A DNA stretch of 64,000 nt from Purpureocillium takamizusanense. Lineage: Eukaryota > Ascomycota > Sordariomycetes > Hypocreales > Ophiocordycipitaceae. Every line of letters begins with the position of its first letter. Position 1 is the stretch's first letter. Positions 43,706 to 54,469 of this stretch are shown here, in pieces. The stretch lies in NCBI RefSeq assembly GCF_022605165.1, contig NC_063069.1:3224001-3288000 (forward strand), written 5' to 3'. The translations under genes were made by a program, and so were the position numbers. Below the pieces are notes generated by a model. That model was given only the letters and a program-made list of their open reading frames with translations. It made no database searches and was not told the DNA's origin.

Positions 43706-44559
43706 GGAGTTCGTATAACCTCTAGTTGACGTATTGACCGGAGATGGCTGGCACGCTTGAATGCTATTGAGATGTGTTGCGACTAATTCCTCCAGTCCTG
43801 TTACAAAGGGGCTTGTTCCGGGTCACAAGGAGTCTTGATTTTTCTATCTATTGCCGGGACCTATATCTACACAATTGGGTCAGTGTATAGGGGCTATATG
43901 ACGCCTGGAAGCCCTGATATAGCTGGCCTACAATGCGTTGAGTCTGGAGTCATGACCCCTATATGCAGGCTACCTCTATACGTGCTACAGCCACGGACCT
44001 TCTAATGCGTCCTCAAGCACATATCCACTAACGGGCAAAGCCTCAGTCCTCGGTTGAATGAGATATGCTTCCGGCTTGATTATATTTACTTTGGATTACA
44101 ATTACGGGAAGAACCACAGCTCAGAGCAATAAGTTCTTACTGTAAGAGGGCTTGTAGGTATTGCTTCGCATGGCTCGGGTTCTGGCGACCTTGATCAACT
44201 GACCGGCTCCATGGACCTGGAATACGCCGAAGATGGCTCCACAACAGAATACGACCAGCACGAGTCGTGCGGCACATTCGCCGTCGACGCCACTCGAGTT
44301 TAGGCTGGATAGCTTCCCCGGATTCCACTGAACCCCCACGCCAGCCGCAAAGTCACCGACCCAAGTCCCCATTGCCCCAACCTTTTCAAGAGCGAGCGCC
44401 GTAGTCGGACGTTGAATCTTGAGGCCCCCCTCCAGCTCATCGACGGCCAGCTTCAATCGAAAGGCTTCCTGTCAACTGGACGACTGCCCTGCAGAGAAAT
44501 ACAGGCAAATGGGAGCGATGTCGACCACACAATGCCCAGACGCCAAGCAGAAAGCACAA
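43706..44559. other. intergenic region
   Basis: It holds the promoter of the Zn2Cys6 regulator at its right end. A minus-strand open stretch at 44121-44471 has no ATG but reads like a protein (LAVDELEGGLKIQRPTTALA); I cannot identify it or find partner exons. Nothing else is supportable. Confidence 0.45.
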
Positions 44560-46338
44560 ATGTCTCGTCGCTCTCGGGAGGGTTGCTGGACGTGCAGAAG
44601 AAGGTCAACACAGCCTGTGCATCACGATGTTCACGAGTCACCACTGGGCGGCAGCTAACAGGCCCACAGGAAAAAGAAGTGCGACAACAATGAGCACCCT
44701 TGCCGCAATTGCTCCAGGCTCGGTCTGGAATGCCAGCGGGAAGTCAGGTTGGTCTGGGAAGATGACTTTCGGCGAGAGGGGATGAGTCGAAGAGGGCCAG
44801 CCAAGCTGGTCACTGCACAGAAACGGAAACGAGGCGATGAGGATGCAACTTTAAAAGCTACTAGGAGAGGGAGCCTGTCAAAACGCGACTTGGATGAAAC
44901 CCTGGATATAGGCAAAAGCCTAATATGCTCAGCCGCCTACGCACCTATATCCGAGCCGACCGCTGGCCGTCCCATATCACAGTGGCCCTTCGAGCTTGAC
45001 TCAACAGAGTCGATGCTTCTCGACCACTACATTCAGCGGTTCTCACGCACGTATCCGGCATTCTCAGGGCCTTCGAATCCTTTTCTGCGCGTGATCCTGC
45101 CTCTTTCGATGCAGAGCCGGGTTGTGCTTGACTCTTTGCTTGCTTTGGGCGGCGTACAAAGCTGGGACAATGGCGAGTTTGCCCTGGAAGGCGCCATGCT
45201 GAAGCTACGACAAAAGGCGCTGAGAGGTTGCCACGAGCTGGCAGGCCAATTAAGGACAGATGGTAAGTTACTCGGGGAAGGAGACGACTCGACGCACGCG
45301 AGCGGCCAGGTTGGATCGGGTCAATGGCGGAGTCGGACAGACAACAGCTCTACGATGCTTCACCTCCTGACGAGTTGCGTTCTCCTCATGCTATATGAAA
45401 AGCTCGCTGGAGAAGACCGAGAAAATGGGACCTCTCACTTACAGTTCTTTTCGCGGCTCTTTCCCGCACATATGCTTCTCCAGGCTATGGCTGGTTTCCG
45501 CAGTATCGGCGCCCCGGAGCAGTCTGTCACGCATGCATTCCAGTTTGTGACAAACCTTTTCCTCTACAACGACCTCGTGCGCTCCACGTCCTTGCGAACA
45601 ACGACTTTCTCCGACTTCTACTTGGCACAAGGGCACATTGATCCCGCTGGCGTTGCTGGCGTTGCTGGCGTTGCTGGTGTTGCTGGTCCCTGTGGGAACG
45701 CAGGCGATCGAGACTTGAGGCGATTCGTCTTCCCCCGACTCATCACTCGCATCACGGCGGGCGACCTCACGGTGACGGATCAGGAGATTGCCGAGTGGGA
45801 TGGCGCGCTGGGCTGGCTGCCGAGCTTCTCGCTCGCTCCGCCGCTAGACCTGGACCCGTACGAACACATCCCTACAGCGAGTCGCGACATTGTCACGAAC
45901 CCGCGGTACCGACGCCTAGAAAGCTTCACTTGCCCAAACGAGTGGATCGAGCAGAGAATAACTTCGGAACTATACCGCATCGCGGGAACCATCTACAGAA
46001 AGCAGTGCGTCGCCCGCGTGGAGGGCCCCTTTTCGACGCGCCCCTGGACAGACGATGCCTGGATGGGCAACCTCCCGCTCTGGGCGGTGCAGCTGATTGA
46101 CCTGCTCCCACCAGACTCAGCGTTCCAGAACACGCTGCTGTGGCCCATTGGTATTGTAGCGAAGGAGTTGACCGCGATTCACGACGTTGAGAGGGCGAGC
46201 ATTACGAGGGCCCTAGAGGCGCTGGAGAAGAGGTTCCAGATGCGACACTTTTTGCGAGCAAGGCAGCACTTGCACGCCCACTGGGCCATGTGCGATCAGG
46301 GCTATGCATTCAATGGCGGGGATATTCTCTGTGGCTAG
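44560..46338 (+). CDS. Zn2Cys6 transcription factor (Fungal_trans_2 type)
   Basis: Exon 1 44560-44603 and exon 2 44670-46338 give 570 residues. The 66-nt intron (GTCAAC..GCTAAC..CACAG) splits the zinc cluster GCWTCRRRKKKCDNNEHPCRN...C, which is complete after splicing and has the C-x2-C-x6-C-x6-C-x2-C-x6-C spacing. A basic linker (KRKRGDEDATLK) follows. The C-terminal part matches the Fungal_trans_2/acriflavine-sensitivity type (LLDHYIQRFSRTYPAFSGPS, NPFLRVILPLSMQS, HLLTSCVLLMLYEKL). A further stop-free 78-nt intron is possible at 45263-45340 (GTAAGT..GGACAG); without it the loop is simply longer. A tandem Gly-Val-Ala repeat lies at about residues 340-353. The gene is convergent with the unknown gene at 46386. 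Confidence 0.85.
45646..45687 (+). repeat. coding 9-bp repeat (GTTGCTGGC) in the Zn2Cys6 factor
   Basis: Four complete units plus a partial one encode alternating VAG tripeptides (GVAGVAGVAGVAG) inside the regulatory domain. The frame is preserved because the period is nine. Copy number is likely to vary between strains. Confidence 0.85.
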
Positions 46339-46385
46339 TGCCAATTCGTTGCTGTATGAAGCCATGTCGAATATAAAGACTCGAG

Positions 46386-46985
46386 TTAATGATTCCTCTT
46401 CATTCCAATGATGCCCCGCGTGGGCGAGTCGCGATGGCTCTGCACAATGTCAACGGCTTCAGCCTGGATGAGGCCTTGGCCAACCAGTCGCCTAATAAAC
46501 TCCATTGTCCACTCTTGGCAGCGCTTCGTATTTACCTGAGCAATGTCAGTATAGAGCGGTCGACTGAATGATTGACAGAGCAGTACACCGTCGATTGGGA
46601 GGCGCATATCCTGCCCCTTTGGCGGCGGAGGAACCCGCGACGCCTCCGTCTCCAGTCTCGATCTCGGCACAGCATCTACCACGGACACGCCGCCCGTGAC
46701 ATTGCCACTATCGTGAATGTGCTTCTCGTCAACCGTGCCGAGAAGAACCAGCTTGCGGAGATCATGGGCCGTGCTGCAGTCAAAGTTGCGCTTGAACTCG
46801 AGCGCGTAGCCCGACATCAAGGGCTCGCCCACGACCTGCACAATCGTGCCCGTGCAGGGCGCGTCTTTAAACGAGGATGCGCTGAGGTCTGTGTCCGCCA
46901 GGCTGGCGTGCGGGATGAATACTGCAAAGTGCGTGCGAGAGTTGGGGCCTCCGGGGTGGAGAGCGAGGTATACGGGGCGAGACAT
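46386..46985 (-). CDS. conserved-looking protein of unknown function
   Basis: A single exon of 199 residues from the ATG at 46985; the upstream open frame to 47174 has no good start. The N-terminus (MSRPVYLALHPGGPNSRTHF) and C-terminal CQEWTMEFIRRLVGQGLI and DSPTRGIIGMK resemble a widespread family of small fungal hypothetical proteins (possibly the DUF6914 group), but I am not certain of that label. There is no signal peptide or membrane segment. It is convergent with the Zn2Cys6 factor, only 47 bp away, and tandem with the dioxygenase-like gene upstream. No lesion is visible. Confidence 0.7.
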   Translation of the reverse strand: MSRPVYLALHPGGPNSRTHFAVFIPHASLADTDLSASSFKDAPCTGTIVQVVGEPLMSGYALEFKRNFDCSTAHDLRKLVLLGTVDEKHIHDSGNVTGGVSVVDAVPRSRLETEASRVPPPPKGQDMRLPIDGVLLCQSFSRPLYTDIAQVNTKRCQEWTMEFIRRLVGQGLIQAEAVDIVQSHRDSPTRGIIGMKRNH

Positions 46986-47222
46986 GGTGTGGAGGGGTGA
47001 TGTGGAGGCTGGAATCCAGATCAACACACGACAAGGTGAGATGGAAATGCTTGACCATTTTGTTGTTGGTCCACGACTCCACGTGCTCGTCTGACAAACT
47101 ACGCCCACTGCCTCGCTATCGAGTGTCTCAATTCTGATGGCAACGCCGTACAGTGGCAATGCCTTTACGAACAAATTATTATGTACCGTCCTGCCAGTTC
47201 ACCTGCTTCCTTGCTTTCTTCT

Positions 47223-48391
47223 TCACTTGTCCAATGGCCTCATCTCATGCAGCGTCTCGCGGATGTACTTGATCTGCTCCTCCGCCCACGCCTCTACCTC
47301 ACCCACATTGACCGTCTCAACGAGACACATGCCCTTCTTACCCTCCGGGTCGCTAGCCTTGACGTTCTCCTCGTACCGACGGCGTAGAGCGTCAGCAGTA
47401 TTGCGCGCGCGTTGCGCAAGCACATCAAGACGATATGTCGTCCACTGGTAATACAGCTCTGTGAGGTGCGACTTGTTGCGCACGTTGGCGTTGGTCGTCT
47501 CGTCAGGCAGCATGGGATCCCGTGGGCGGAACGACGTGACAATGGTGACGCGCTCGGGCATATTGTCTACAGGCGCCGCCGTGTGCGTAATGTACCTGCC
47601 CTGCAGCAGGACAGCACAGCCCTGTTAAGTCTTTGGTCAGCGACGCGCTCCTCTCACCGTACGGGATGAGGACCGGGGCATACCATCTGCGGTGCTTTCA
47701 CCTTGAGCGTCGTGCCGTCGCCCTTCATGAGCTCCGTCTCGCCGCCCGTCATATGTCGCGCGTCCGATAGCATCACGACGCACACCCATGGATGTGAATC
47801 TTTGTGCCACTCAATAATCGGCTTGGTCTGATCCGTGACGGCCCTCTTCTTTGCCTTGTCTGCCTCAAAGGCGCGGATGGCATCCTCCGTCGCTGTGGGT
47901 GGCTCGACGGGCGTGTTTCGGACGGCATCGACGCCGCCCGGTCCCAACTGAACGTTGGTGTGGCTCACTTCGTAGCCCATTGCCGGCACGAGGTCCACAC
48001 CGGCAATGCTGCTCACAATCTTGAGAACCTCTGCCGAATGCCAGAACTTGTGGATGAATGGGGCATAGCGAGGAGCCATGCCACGCAGCTGGACGGAGCC
48101 GGGGCGCGTGTAATGCAGGCAGTTGTCCAACACCTCTGGGCTGAAGAGCTCCCGACGGTGCTGGAGAACGGCCTCGTGGGATAGTAGCGGGAAGGGTTCT
48201 GTTGTGGCGACGTTGGAGAGGGCCGTGGGCTCAAGACTTAGATCCTTCATGGTCAGGACGGATGAAGGGGGGGAGAAAGAGAGATGCTTGGAAGCATCAA
48301 AGTCGACGGCAGGTTTCATGCTGGATGTATGCCCTGATGTTTTGGGCGCCGCCGACGGCGGAGCAGTGTCAATTGCGATTGGGGGAGACAT
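47223..48391 (-). CDS. 2OG-Fe(II) dioxygenase-like protein
   Basis: Exon 1 48391-47684 and exon 2 47621-47223 give 368 residues. The intron is 62 nt (GTATGC..GCTGAC..AACAG). The iron-binding HxD is seen in IIEWHKDSHPWVCVVMLSD; HMTGGETELMKGDG follows; the distal His is in GRYITHTAAP, formed in the second exon, and the 2-oxoglutarate-binding Arg is probably in ERVTIVTSFRPRDP. The N-terminus is disordered. These features fit the double-stranded beta-helix fold of Fe(II)/2OG oxygenases, which hydroxylate or otherwise oxidise small molecules or proteins. The substrate is not evident. The gene is divergent from the MFS transporter at 49478, so the two might share regulation. A TATATAA lies about 85 bp upstream. 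Confidence 0.8.
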
Positions 48392-48473
48392 GGTGTTTTG
48401 GTGTTTGGTGTACTCGAAGCAGCGAGGATGCGTTCAAGTTGGCTAAAGGTATCAGGGCGACGTTCACGGGCCA

Positions 48474-48480
48474 TTATATA
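48474..48480 (-). promoter_or_regulatory. TATA box of the dioxygenase-like gene
   Basis: TATATAA on the minus strand, 83 bp upstream of the ATG at 48391. Confidence 0.45.
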
Positions 48481-49352
48481 CCATTGACGATTGTACGTTA
48501 TAATTGCAGTCATAGAGCGTTGACCAAGACACCCCAAAGGGGTAATTAAAGACGCCGCAATCCGGGGATCAGGGGCGCACCATGGGAAACCGGGAATTCA
48601 CGTCTCTATGCCTCATTGCCTCCCCAGTGGACTGGAGTGTCATCACGCCAACGCAATAGGGCTATTCCAGGCGCTGGAGGCCTTTATTTACCCTTTGAGC
48701 CGAGCTCCGGCGCCGGCGAGCCGACATCCGCCCCGTAACAATACTTGCATCCATGCCGAAGGGCCGTTTAGCGAACAGCTTTGTGTGTAGCGAGAACCCT
48801 TGCGGTCAAAGATTGAGAGATGCGGTGTGCTGGATATGAATGATCAGTGGTGTCACGCGAGTGAGTGACAGCCAAGTTGCACCAGGCCCAAAAGGCACAT
48901 TTGACGCGCCGTGTAAGCGCCCCAACTGCCATACGCTAGACTCAAAGAAGGCCATTACAACCGCTGAGGCTCTCATAATATCGAAGGCCAGCCACACTAT
49001 TTGGGCCCACGAGGCGAGGGCTAGCCACGTAACTTGGACAGGCTTCTCCGCACCGGGAATATTGGTCACACTCTGGGGAAGCGGGGGAACGAGCCGTCAG
49101 CCTCCCAGCACCAGATCATGTCAAGTTTTGCTCCAGAATTTTTGGGTTTGATGCCTTGTCCTTCGGCCTTCGGGGTCCACGTGCTCGCTCCGCGGTCCCC
49201 TGATGCCCCCACGGTGGCTTGCGGAGAGAGTGGCGCCTGGAGACGGACCGCTAGCAAATGATGGTGTTGCAGATTCCAATTGGGACAAACACCATGAGTA
49301 CTGTTTTTCTTCTTTTCTTTAACCGTAGCCGACGGTCCGTCACGTCGAGGTG

Positions 49353-49359
49353 TATAAAG
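49353..49359 (+). promoter_or_regulatory. TATA box of the MFS metabolite transporter gene
   Basis: TATAAAG, about 120 bp upstream of the ATG at 49478, at a normal fungal distance. Confidence 0.45.
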
Positions 49360-49477
49360 AACGTGGTTGCCGACACTTGACCTAGGGTTGAGGCCTCCTA
49401 GTCGCCGGAGACAATTCAATACGAGCCACCTTTCAACAACGTCTTGCCGGAACTAGAACCCACTCGAGAGAAGCGGA

Positions 49478-51276
49478 ATGGCCACCAAGACAGACGTAGA
49501 CCACCAGGAAAACCCCGCCGAAGTCGGCCTCGACAACAGCATCAGGACCGACACACACAGCTCGCACCAACATGATCCTGACAAGGGCACCGCCGGGCAC
49601 GCCAACTACCATGGCATTGACACGAGGGCCGTGTCCATGGGGGCTGATGAGGTGTACGAGCGAAAGATTTCCATCATGAACGAAGCGCTGATTGACCTCG
49701 GCATGGGGTCTTTCCAATGGAAGGTGTTTGTCATGACGGGCTTCGGCTGGTTCGTCGACAATGTGAGTTGAGTCCAAGGTCCAACACCTATGGGTCCTGA
49801 GGGATCAGTGTGATCTAACAGGCGTGCCTCACCACAGCTCTGGCTGCAAGCCATCACCATCATCACACCGCCTGTGCGGGCCGAGTTCGCCGTCAAGCGC
49901 ATAGCCTTCCTCAGTGTCGCCAAGTACGCAGGCCTCGTCATCGGGTCGAGCTTCTGGCCCATGACGGCGGATTTTATCGGCCGGCGGCCGGCCTTCAACA
50001 TCACCCTCCTCATCTCCTCCGTCTCCGGCCTGGTGGGCGCGGGGAGTCCCAATTTCGTCGCCATCGCCACGTTCTGTGCCGGGTTAGGCCTGGGCACTGG
50101 TGGAAACCAGCCCGTCGACAGCGCCATCTTCCTCGAGTTTGTGCCGGCGACGCACCAGTATCTGCTCACCATGCAGTCGTCTTTCTGGTCCGTCGGACAG
50201 GCCGTCGCGGCGCTCATCGGATGGTATAGACCCCCCCCTCCCCTGGGATAGTTAGCACGTCAAGTATGCATGCAATGCTAATTTCTTGTAGGCCCATGAT
50301 CGCAAACTACTCGTGTCCCTCGGATACGCCCGTCGGGCAATGCGGATACCACGAGAACCTGGGCTGGCGGTACACATTCTGGACGTTTGGCGGTCTCACG
50401 CTTGCCATGTTCCTCGCCCGCTTCCTGTTCCGGGTGCCTGAGACGCCCAAATATCTCCTCGGCAAGGGCCGCGATAAAGAAGCCGTCGAAGTCGTCACCG
50501 CGATCGCGAAGCGGAACAAGACGACGACATGGCTTACCCTCTCACACTTTGAGGCAGTGGACGCCCAGCTCGCTGCGCAAAGAGCCGACGTGACAGATGT
50601 AGCGTCGCCGCCCAACTCCGACACCAAGAACATCGTCAAGCGAAGCGTAGAGAAGTTCGCGCCCAAGAAGATTATGGCGCTCTTCTCGACACCGCGCCTT
50701 GCGTTCTCGACATCACTAATGCTGTTCTTGTGGTGTTCCATCGGCATGGCGTATCCACTATACAACTCCTTCATCCCCATCTACCTCGAGAACAAGGGCG
50801 TGGCATACGGATCCACCTCCATCAACACCACCTATCGCAACTACGCCATTCAAGCCATCTGCGGCATTCCTGCATCCATACTGGGCGGCTTCACTGTCGA
50901 CATGCGTCGCATCGGGCGGAAGGGAACCGGAACGCTAGCCTGTCTGGGCACCGGCGTGTTCCTCTTCCTCTTCACGCGCGCACAGACGAGCGCTAGCATT
51001 CTGGGCTTCAGCTGCGCCATTGCCTTCTTCCAGAATCTCGTGTACGGGCTACTCTACTCGTACACGCCGGAGCTATTCCCGGCACCGATCCGAGGCACGG
51101 CAAACGGTCTGGTGGCAGTCTTCAACCGCATGAGCGGGCTCATGGCGCCGATTATTGCGGCCTATGTGGGCATTGACACGGATCTGCCTGTGTGGATCTC
51201 GGCAGCGCTGTTTGTCGTTGCCGGTTTTGTGTTTCTTATCCTGCCGTATGAATCGCGTGGACGAGCTGCTTCTTGA
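49478..51276 (+). CDS. MFS metabolite/sugar-type transporter
   Basis: Exons 49478-49762, 49838-50223 and 50292-51276 give 551 residues. Introns are 75 and 68 nt with CTAAC/GCTAAT branch sites. A hydrophilic N-terminus of about 80 residues is followed by about 12 membrane helices. Signatures are FGWFVDN, WPMTADFIGRRPAFN (motif A), FRVPETPKYLLGKGR at the central loop and SYTPELFPAPIRGTANGL before the last helices. This is the pattern of the SHS/sugar-porter-like metabolite:H+ symporters of fungi. The substrate could be an organic acid, sugar or vitamin-like compound. Both introns are needed to join the helices, and all three exons are in frame. It is divergent from the dioxygenase-like gene. 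Confidence 0.88.
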
Positions 51277-51917
51277 GTAGCTGAAAATTAAAAAGGAAGC
51301 CATCAAATCGATTCTTATGATACATTGCTCTCATTAATGCTGTGCAACCCCTGACACGTTCTTAGTCTCACTCGACCGCGCCGAGACCAAAGCAAAAACA
51401 GGGCTATATCGTCGGATTCTGCGAAAAGAGAGGCATAAAGTCTTTAGACGAATAATGCTACCGGTAGACTAGGGCAAGGCTGGAGCCTATAGGGGCGTGG
51501 CCCCAAGGCCCATAGGGGAGGCTGAATAACCCCCCCCCCCCCAATAGATTCCTTTTAGTAGTCACGTTTTAAGGAAAGAGATGTAAGAGAGAAAGCAAAG
51601 TAATAATGCTGTCGCAAGACTAGACTAGGGCTAGGATATAGCCTATAGGATATAGCCCTAAGGGCTATAGAGGGGAGGCTGAACAACCCCTTAATACGTT
51701 TAATGTCTTTTGAAGTGGGTAGGGTACATGCTCTGCGTTTGACTGCCCCCGATCCGCACCCGAATCTCTAGCGCCTCCTGCCGCCATTGTCAGGATCTAA
51801 TGAAAGGAATATAGCCGGCATCTTATTGACGTGAGCCCATCTGTCAGATCCTCGCCGGAAAGGCGTCCTCGAACCCACTATCGCACCATGCCAGACGTGG
51901 ACGAACAAGTTTGGCAG
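51277..51917. other. intergenic region with degenerate tandem repeat
   Basis: No gene. It contains the 151-bp-period repeat at 51451-51700 and a C homopolymer at about 51530-51541. Confidence 0.6.
51451..51700. repeat. two degenerate tandem copies, period about 151 bp
   Basis: Both copies start with AATAATGCT (51451 and 51602). They share GACTAGGGC, GCCTATAGG, a GGGGAGGCTGAAYAACCCC block and AGGAAAGAGA-like flanks. The palindromic CCTATAGG and GGCCC/GGGCTAT stretches suggest hairpin potential. Identity is moderate, so this is an old duplication; no target-site duplication could be assigned. Confidence 0.55.
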
Positions 51918-52130
51918 CTATGCGGACTTGGGGCCCGCACCCTCTTCGGGCTTTGTTGAGGTCTGTGACGGCTGGGACGCCTTCGACTTGGCGGCCTTGG
52001 CCTCTTCAAGTTCCTTGTTGAGTGTCTTGTATTCGGTGTACCACTCCTTCATCTGCGCATTCGTCCCGCCCGCAGTAAGCTGACCCTTGATGTACGCCAA
52101 TTTCGACGCAATGTCTTGCATGGACGTCAT
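51918..52130 (-). CDS. small helical hypothetical protein, 70 aa
   Basis: The ATG at 52130 opens MTSMQDIASKLAYIKGQLTA, then NAQMKEWYTEYKTLNKELEE and an Ala/Lys/Ser-rich tail. The central part is amphipathic and probably a short coiled coil; the tail is likely disordered. There is no signal peptide. I do not recognise a family. The upstream in-frame extension to 52274 has no ATG and looks like leader. Codon use and a clean start favour a real small gene. Confidence 0.55.
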   Translation of the reverse strand: MTSMQDIASKLAYIKGQLTAGGTNAQMKEWYTEYKTLNKELEEAKAAKSKASQPSQTSTKPEEGAGPKSA

Positions 52131-52571
52131 AGTGGCGCGTTGACAATCGGACTGGCACAAGGATAGGGCCAAGGTGAGGTGTTCTGGATGCGTTGAGTGG
52201 CCAAGTTGGGGGATGTGAGAAGTACGCCGATGGTGGAAGCGTTGATATCGCGGTTGCTTGGGATTGCGGGGCACTTCAAGTGAGTCAGTCGGGTTGGGTG
52301 CAGAAGGGGCAAGGCGATGCTGTTGGCTTGAACTTGACGCGGGCGGGACTAGGTTACAATCGGCAGAGCATCACGTGAATCGTCCAAGACCGAAGTTCTC
52401 AAAGCTGGACCGCGGAGTGTGAAGGCTTTGGAATAATGTGATGTAGAGGTGCAGTCAGAGCGACGTATTATGTGCTTTATTCTGGCTTGCAGGCTTCATG
52501 TCTGCTACAGACTTTCTAAATACGAAATATATCCAGATATTTCACCACCTTATACCACTCCTGGTCATCGT

Positions 52572-54469
52572 CTAGTCGTTATATCCCGGCGGTGCGGTGC
52601 CCTTGCCTAGCGGGCCATCTGGCTGCGGAAACTTGGCGTCGGTGGTGAAGGGCTCCTTGCTGCTCAGCGACTTGACACGCCCGAGCATCACCTCAACGTG
52701 GCGGAACGCGGCGCTTGGCGCATACTGTGGAATCATGTGACCACTGAGGGCGACGCCGACGTATGTCAGGCCGCGCTCGGTGTGCGTCGTACCAAAAACG
52801 CCCGCCGCGGCGATGGTCGCGTCCTCGCCGCGTGTATGGTAGGGAACGTAGAAGGCATCAACGGGTTTCCTCTGGAAGCCTAGCTGTCTGCCCCAGGTCA
52901 TGTTCTGGATGGACATGAGCGTGCCGTTGGCGAGGAGGATAAAGTCGAGCGCGCCGTGGCCGATGATGACGTTCTTGGTGCGGTCGATGACGCCGCCCAA
53001 GACCGTGTTGGACGATGGAGGGGACTGGTCGCCGCCCTTGACGAAGACAGGGCCGCCGCACTCGGCCCACTTGCGGTCGACGGGGGCGTTGATGGCCTTC
53101 TTGACATCCGCGCGATCAAAGTAAATGGACGCGCCCTTGGGGAGGTAGTCGAAGCTGCCAGGGAAGCCGAGCACGTCCCACAGCAGCGGACACGTGGTGG
53201 CGACCTGGTACGTGTCGAAGCAGGGGTTGATGTCCGTGACGGCCACCTGGATGGAGCCCATGAGACTGCCGACCTCGCAGCCCTGCTTGTCCTTGCCCGT
53301 CTTGGGGTCGGTGCCGGGCAAAGGGTCAGGTAGGTGGCCCGGCGGTGGGTACTTGAAGAACTTGGAGCGGAGATCGGCGTAGCCGCACCTCCGATCGATG
53401 TCGTGAATTTTTCGTGTGAAGGATTCGTTGAACGGGAACAGGTTCTGGTGGTAGTCCACAAAGGGAACGACGTTGATGTCGCTGAGACGGTCGGGGCCAA
53501 TGGACGGGTCGTAGATGATCATGCCCTTCATGTTGAAGTAGGTGTCGTCCTTGGCATCCAGCATGGCGCTCGCAATGTACGGGCAGTACATGCCACTGTT
53601 CGAGTCAGCATCATGGGATCTTATTACGTGTGGTGCGGCGAGACTGCACAAGGGGAGATGACGAACGCGTAGGATTCACCGGTGATGTACACCTTGTACC
53701 CCTGCATGGAGAACGTGTCGATGAAGTTCTTGAAGAAACCCATAAATTGCTTGGCGACGTCTTGTTCGTCCTTGGCCGTCACGTTGCCCGTCGAGAAGCC
53801 CGTGTTGATGGGCTGCTCGACCCAGAGCATGTTGGTGAGATGGTGCCATCCCCATGGGTTGGGCACGGGCTTGTAGGTGCCATACTGCCACAGGAAGGGG
53901 CCGTTTTCCTGCAAGAAGCCTTCAAGGGATGAGCAGCCGGGCTGGATGTCGAGGCGAGGGCCATCATCAGCATTGCAAGTAAAGCTAGAAAGGAAGCATT
54001 GAGCTGTGCGAGAGCGAGCAGAGCAACATGGACACTCACCCCACCATTGAGCCAAATGACAATCTCCTTCTTGGCCGCCGGGTTCGGCGACGGCTGGAAC
54101 CAAAAGTAAAACTTGTCAGGTCCGTTCGGGTCGTCCGAGATGGACATTTGCCCGGCGTACGCCTCGCCAATGTCAAAATCCACGTCCGGGATTCCCGTCC
54201 CGTTGATGGCGTACTCTGTGATTGATCCGGCAGTGGTCAGCCACCAACAAAACAAGCCTTATTTTCCGATCTCATCGCCAAGCCCTTCACTTACTCGTCG
54301 TATTGGAACTGGCAAACTGCTTGGCAACGGGCCCGTCACGCGTCCACTTGTCGAATGGGACGCCGCGGTGGGCAAGGGGAGGCTGGACCGGGCCCCGGCG
54401 GTAGCGATCCGGCGCCGCATCGATGGCGGTGGCCGCGACTAGGGCCGACGCGAGAAACTCCCAGCGCAT
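52572..54469 (-). CDS. secreted serine carboxypeptidase (S10)
   Basis: Exons 54469-54295, 54215-54040, 53941-53667 and 53595-52572 give 549 residues. Introns of 79, 98, 71 nt have GCTGAC/GCTGAT branch sites. A signal peptide ([18 protein letters not shown]) is followed by [20 protein letters not shown] (created by splicing), [10 protein letters not shown], the nucleophile [15 protein letters not shown] (also completed by splicing), the acid region [17 protein letters not shown] and the catalytic His in [20 protein letters not shown]. These are the S10 signatures. Fungal members act in the vacuole or are secreted, removing C-terminal residues at acid pH; the absence of a retention signal and the signal peptide favour secretion. 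Several N-glycosylation sites (NGT, NMT, NES) are visible. Confidence 0.93.

Larger units (their letters stand above)
48392..49477. other. divergent intergenic region
   Basis: It contains the promoters of the dioxygenase-like gene (minus) and the MFS transporter (plus). I see no gene in it. Confidence 0.6.
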
